Positions 61,670 through 64,000 of a DNA stretch of 64,000 bases are shown piece after piece (positions within the stretch are counted from its first letter, which is position 1; every line of letters starts with the position of its first letter). The position numbers and the translations under genes are program-made. Under the pieces are notes generated by a model. That model saw only the letters and a program-made list of their open reading frames with translations, did no database searches and was not told the DNA's origin. Origin of the DNA: Brachyhypopomus gauderio. Taxonomy: Eukaryota > Chordata > Actinopteri > Gymnotiformes > Hypopomidae. The DNA is taken from NCBI RefSeq assembly GCF_052324685.1, contig NC_135220.1:5524350-5588349 (forward strand), given 5' to 3'.

Positions 61670-61850
61670 TGCTTGCTTCAGGGTTCCTCTGGTTCTCGAG
61701 GCTCCTCTTCCCACAGCTGTCACTCTACACCGTCTGGCCATGAAGGGCTGGCACAGTCAGGCTGTCTGCTTGGGCTGCCAGAGCCTTCTGCTGCAGGCTT
61801 TGGACTCTGTGCTGTCCCGTTACCCAATCAGAACCCATCAGGAGATATGA
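57200..61850 (+). CDS. Spire-family actin nucleation factor (divergent paralogue)
   Basis: There are 16 coding exons: 57200-57449, 57523-57554, 57643-57813, 57959-58084, 58370-58432, 58701-58865, 59134-59214, 59365-59503, 59727-59851, 60001-60049, 60206-60339, 60495-60608, 60759-60826, 60906-60933, 61069-61196, 61682-61850 (1,842 nt, 613 aa; human SPIRE1/2 are about 750/710). Family knowledge: Spire proteins bind FMN formins through a KIND domain, line up actin monomers on WH2 repeats, and dock on Rab/myosin-V vesicles through a Spir box and FYVE-like zinc domain. Seen: KIND, residues about 11-210 (SLSDVLGLQNKPVCEEEAWA); four WH2-like helices at 218-236, 251-269, 281-299 and 314-332 (the last has lost its LKKV-like end); Spir box at about 453-483; zinc-binding cysteines 485, 487, 488, 501, 504, 509, 512 and 513 (SCSLCSRLVCPECC); and a final CLGC at 587-590. 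Exon 14 uses a GC donor. The stop lies inside a tandem repeat. Confidence 0.88.
61637..61668. repeat. (GT)n beside the last Spire-like acceptor
   Basis: About 15 GT units are followed only by gcttgcttgcttcag, the acceptor of the last exon (ag at 61,680-61,681). The usual long pyrimidine tract is replaced by the GT repeat. Confidence 0.9.
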
Positions 61851-62170
61851 CTCTGTGCTGTCCCGTTACCCAATCAGAACCCATCAGGAGATATGACTCT
61901 GTGCTGTCCCGTTACCCAATCAGAACCCATCAGGAGATGTGACTCTGTGCTGTCCCGTTACCCAATCAGAACCCATCAGGAGATGTGACTCTGTGCTGTC
62001 CCGTTACCCAATCAGAACCCATCAGGAGATGTGACTCTGTGCTGTCCCGTTACCCAATCAGAACCCATCAGGAGATGTGACTCTGTGCTGTCCCGTTACC
62101 CAATCAGAACCCATCAGGAGATGTGACTCTGTGCTGTCCCGTTACCCAATCAGAACCCATCAGGAGATGT
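61803..62170 (+). repeat. 46-bp minisatellite spanning the Spire-like stop codon, 8 copies
   Basis: There are exactly eight units starting at 61,803, 61,849, 61,895, 61,941, 61,987, 62,033, 62,079 and 62,125. The first unit is the coding sequence for DSVLSRYPIRTHQEI. The stop TGA (61,848-61,850) spans the junction between units 1 and 2. Units 1-2 end gagatat and later ones gagatgt. The near identity points to recent growth. Confidence 0.95.
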
Positions 62171-62795
62171 CTGCCTGGCTGGCGTTCTTCCTTGCTTTCA
62201 CTTTGTTCTGACCCAGCATGCCAGTCATTGAAAATGGATGCTGGGCCAATTTATTTTTCTGTTTCTAACAAATCATTGGATGATTTTTTGTTGTTTTTAA
62301 TTTCCGCACCTGAAGGAGCTTGAGCTTGTTCCTCAGCACTGTTCTGTTCTTTAGCTGCATGTCACTTTGTGCGTTTTGCGTCCTGTTGTTGTTAGTTGGC
62401 AATTCACAATGGCATTCACTCAGCCGGTTCTATTTAAAATTTCTTTTTAAAAATATTTTTTTATCCTCAGAATGGAAATAAATATTTAATATTTTTCATA
62501 TTTGGTGTGCTGACGGTGTCGTGCTATACTAGGCCCTGTTCCTTGGGTCATTTCTGCACTTTGGGCTGAATGGGGGGGGGGGGGGTAGAAATAGGGGTTT
62601 AATACTGAACCAACACAAGCACATGGTGCATATGGAAGATTGTAAACATTAAGGTCATGAATATGCATGCATTAGAAATTGTCACATTGCTAATTTGGGC
62701 CTTAGCAAAAACAATATTTCAACCTTTTGAGTCTCACGGGAATCCTCAGACACCTGCTCCAACCAGCAAATGACCTGCTGAGCTGAATGAATGCT
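62171..62795. other. Spire-like 3' UTR
   Basis: AT-rich 3' UTR-like sequence with a candidate AATAAA at 62,477-62,482 and a G run at 62,573-62,585. On the minus strand an AATAAA-complement (tttatt, about 62,250) could serve the convergent gene at 62,796-63,099. Confidence 0.5.
62477..62482 (+). other. Candidate poly(A) signal of the Spire-like gene
   Basis: An AATAAA hexamer lies about 630 bp after the stop codon. Confidence 0.45.
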
Positions 62796-63099
62796 TTAAA
62801 GGGGAAATGACTTCAAGGAGTTTACTTCAATTACATCAAGTTTTTGTTTGATGGACCAGATGGCTGGGTTCATGGTGGCTTGGTACTCCATGTGTAGATA
62901 GATCAGGTCAGGCTGCAGTACGGCAGGGAAGGTGTAATGATGGTAGTTGGCATTAAGAATTGGCTCGCTCAACCTTTGTTGTAAATGATCTACAAACCAG
63001 TTCTGCCAGATTTCTGGGTAACACTTTTTCTTGATAAAGTGGTAGAGGAAGACCATGGTCTGTGTGTTGGACAAGTAAAGAATGATGACTAGCACTCGC
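62796..63099 (-). CDS. Probable last coding exon of an unidentified minus-strand gene
   Basis: The minus strand has an acceptor, tttaatcag, ending at 63,100, then one leftover base and 100 codons to a TAA at 62,796-62,798. The peptide starts RVLVIILYLSNTQTMVFLYH, has a hydrophobic stretch, then YPEIWQNWFVDHLQ, NANYHHYTFPAVLQPDLIY and ends NSLKSFPL. Rich, balanced amino-acid content with many aromatic residues, free of repeats, looks like real protein rather than chance. I do not recognise the family. A preceding exon should lie at higher coordinates and end in phase 2; I could not place it with confidence. The gene would converge on the Spire-like gene with about 0.95 kb between stop codons. 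Confidence 0.5.
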
Positions 63100-63863
63100 C
63101 TGATTAAAAACCATGTGCAGTGGAGAAATATATTGTTGCATCATCTTTTGTATTTGGAATTAAACATTTATTTGCAAATAAAGGGAAAATATGTAGGTTT
63201 CTAATTGTGTATGTTACTTTTCTCTGTTAAACAGTTAAACATTGCTTTAATACTAGATCAAGGTTTTGGTTTCACCAAAAGTACTGTATCTGCTTGACAG
63301 TAAAAATAATGCTAAGATAGTTATAGCCTAATAATTCTTTAATGTCACTGTAGAAAAAACCACAGGTGAAGGTTCTGGTTCCGACCTTCACGCTTACATC
63401 CAGACTGATCATCCTCTGCCATTTGATTTTTGTGTCCTGCAATTAGAGTCGTTTTAAATACATTTTTTTCTTTTATATATTTTACTTGGCCAGTTCATAT
63501 TGTATGCTTTTATTTCTGTTTATGTAAAGCATGCATTTAACTTTATCTTCCATGGCCAAACCATGCATTTGTGTAATATATATTTGTAGGATGTTTTGGT
63601 GAAATGTGCTATGAATTTCACAGTTGATTGATTTGAGCTTCACCTGTAACTTCAGATTGATTTGAGGTTTTTGTCTGCATTCCAGACTGTATATACAGGA
63701 GCATGTTCAGTAGGGAGAAGGACTCAAGTTACTTGAGTGGTGCACAGCTGTTCAATAACATTTCTACCTGCATCTCTTAGACCATTCTTATATTTCTTAA
63801 TCACACAACAGGACAATTATGGGATCACAGAGACACTGTCCGGTGTGACCAAATTCATTAAAT
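63100..63863. other. No gene assigned
   Basis: AT-rich. On the minus strand an open stretch after a good acceptor (about 63,440 down to 63,280) could be another exon of the unidentified gene. Its phase does not fit the 62,796-63,099 exon directly, so I leave it unannotated. Confidence 0.35.
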
Positions 63864-64000
63864 ACACTCACCGGCCACTTTATTATGTACACCTTGCTAG
63901 TACTGGGTTGGACCCCTTTTGCCTTCAGAACTGCCTTAATCTTTTGTAGCATTGATTCAACAAGGTACTGGAAACATTCCTCAGAGAGTCTGGTCCATAT
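63864..64000. mobile_element. Start of a widespread fish DNA-transposon repeat, cut by the window end
   Basis: It begins cactcaccggccactttatt and continues gggttggaccccttttgcc, then attgattcaacaaggtactgg. This is a phrase I know from highly repeated elements in many fish genomes. Only the first 137 bp are in the window, so class and length cannot be judged. Confidence 0.65.

Noticed and set aside
63280..63440. Possible second exon of the minus-strand gene (DTKIKWQRMISLD...)
   Set aside because: The acceptor is good, but the donor phase does not fit the 62,796-63,099 exon and I recognise no homology.

Overview
This window looks like nuclear DNA from a teleost fish. Evidence: vertebrate genes split by short introns with GT-AG junctions, very dense (CA)n/(TG)n and minisatellite arrays, and fish-type hAT and Tc1 elements, SINEs and a solo LTR. 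The exact species cannot be read from the sequence.

Layout. Positions 1-13,100 hold no gene I can support. From about 4.0 to 10.3 kb they carry a cluster of a dozen unrelated minisatellites and microsatellites. Four plus-strand genes follow head to tail. tp53inp2 has its coding exons at 15,418-17,173 and a probable non-coding first exon ending at 13,519. ggt7 has 15 coding exons at 25,932-37,510. ncoa6 has 14 coding exons at 42,944-55,956 and a CpG-rich non-coding first exon ending at 40,287. A Spire-family actin-nucleator gene has 16 coding exons at 57,200-61,850. I joined all four by hand across splice sites. The totals are 921, 1,992, 7,050 and 1,842 nt, each an exact multiple of three and open throughout. 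A likely last exon of an unidentified minus-strand gene lies at 62,796-63,099, tail to tail with the Spire gene.

Between and inside the genes: a 3.6 kb composite repeat carrying two tRNA-like modules lies between tp53inp2 and ggt7. Introns of ggt7 and ncoa6 carry hAT elements, four of them with perfect 8-bp target duplications, plus a Tc1 remnant and a nested solo LTR. Minisatellites touch gene boundaries in three places: a ggt7 splice acceptor, the ggt7 3' UTR and the Spire stop codon.

How the genes relate: tp53inp2 (autophagy and nuclear co-regulation), ncoa6 (nuclear-receptor coactivator, MLL3/4 complexes) and ggt7 (membrane gamma-glutamyltransferase-like protein) are neighbours in mammals too. 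As I recall the mammalian order, ncoa6 and ggt7 are inverted as a block here. The Spire-like gene next to ncoa6 is not part of the mammalian neighbourhood I know and is the most unusual gene in the window. I found no wholly new system. The strongest leads are the Spire-like gene, the repeat array across its stop codon, and splice or regulatory motifs carried on tandem repeats.
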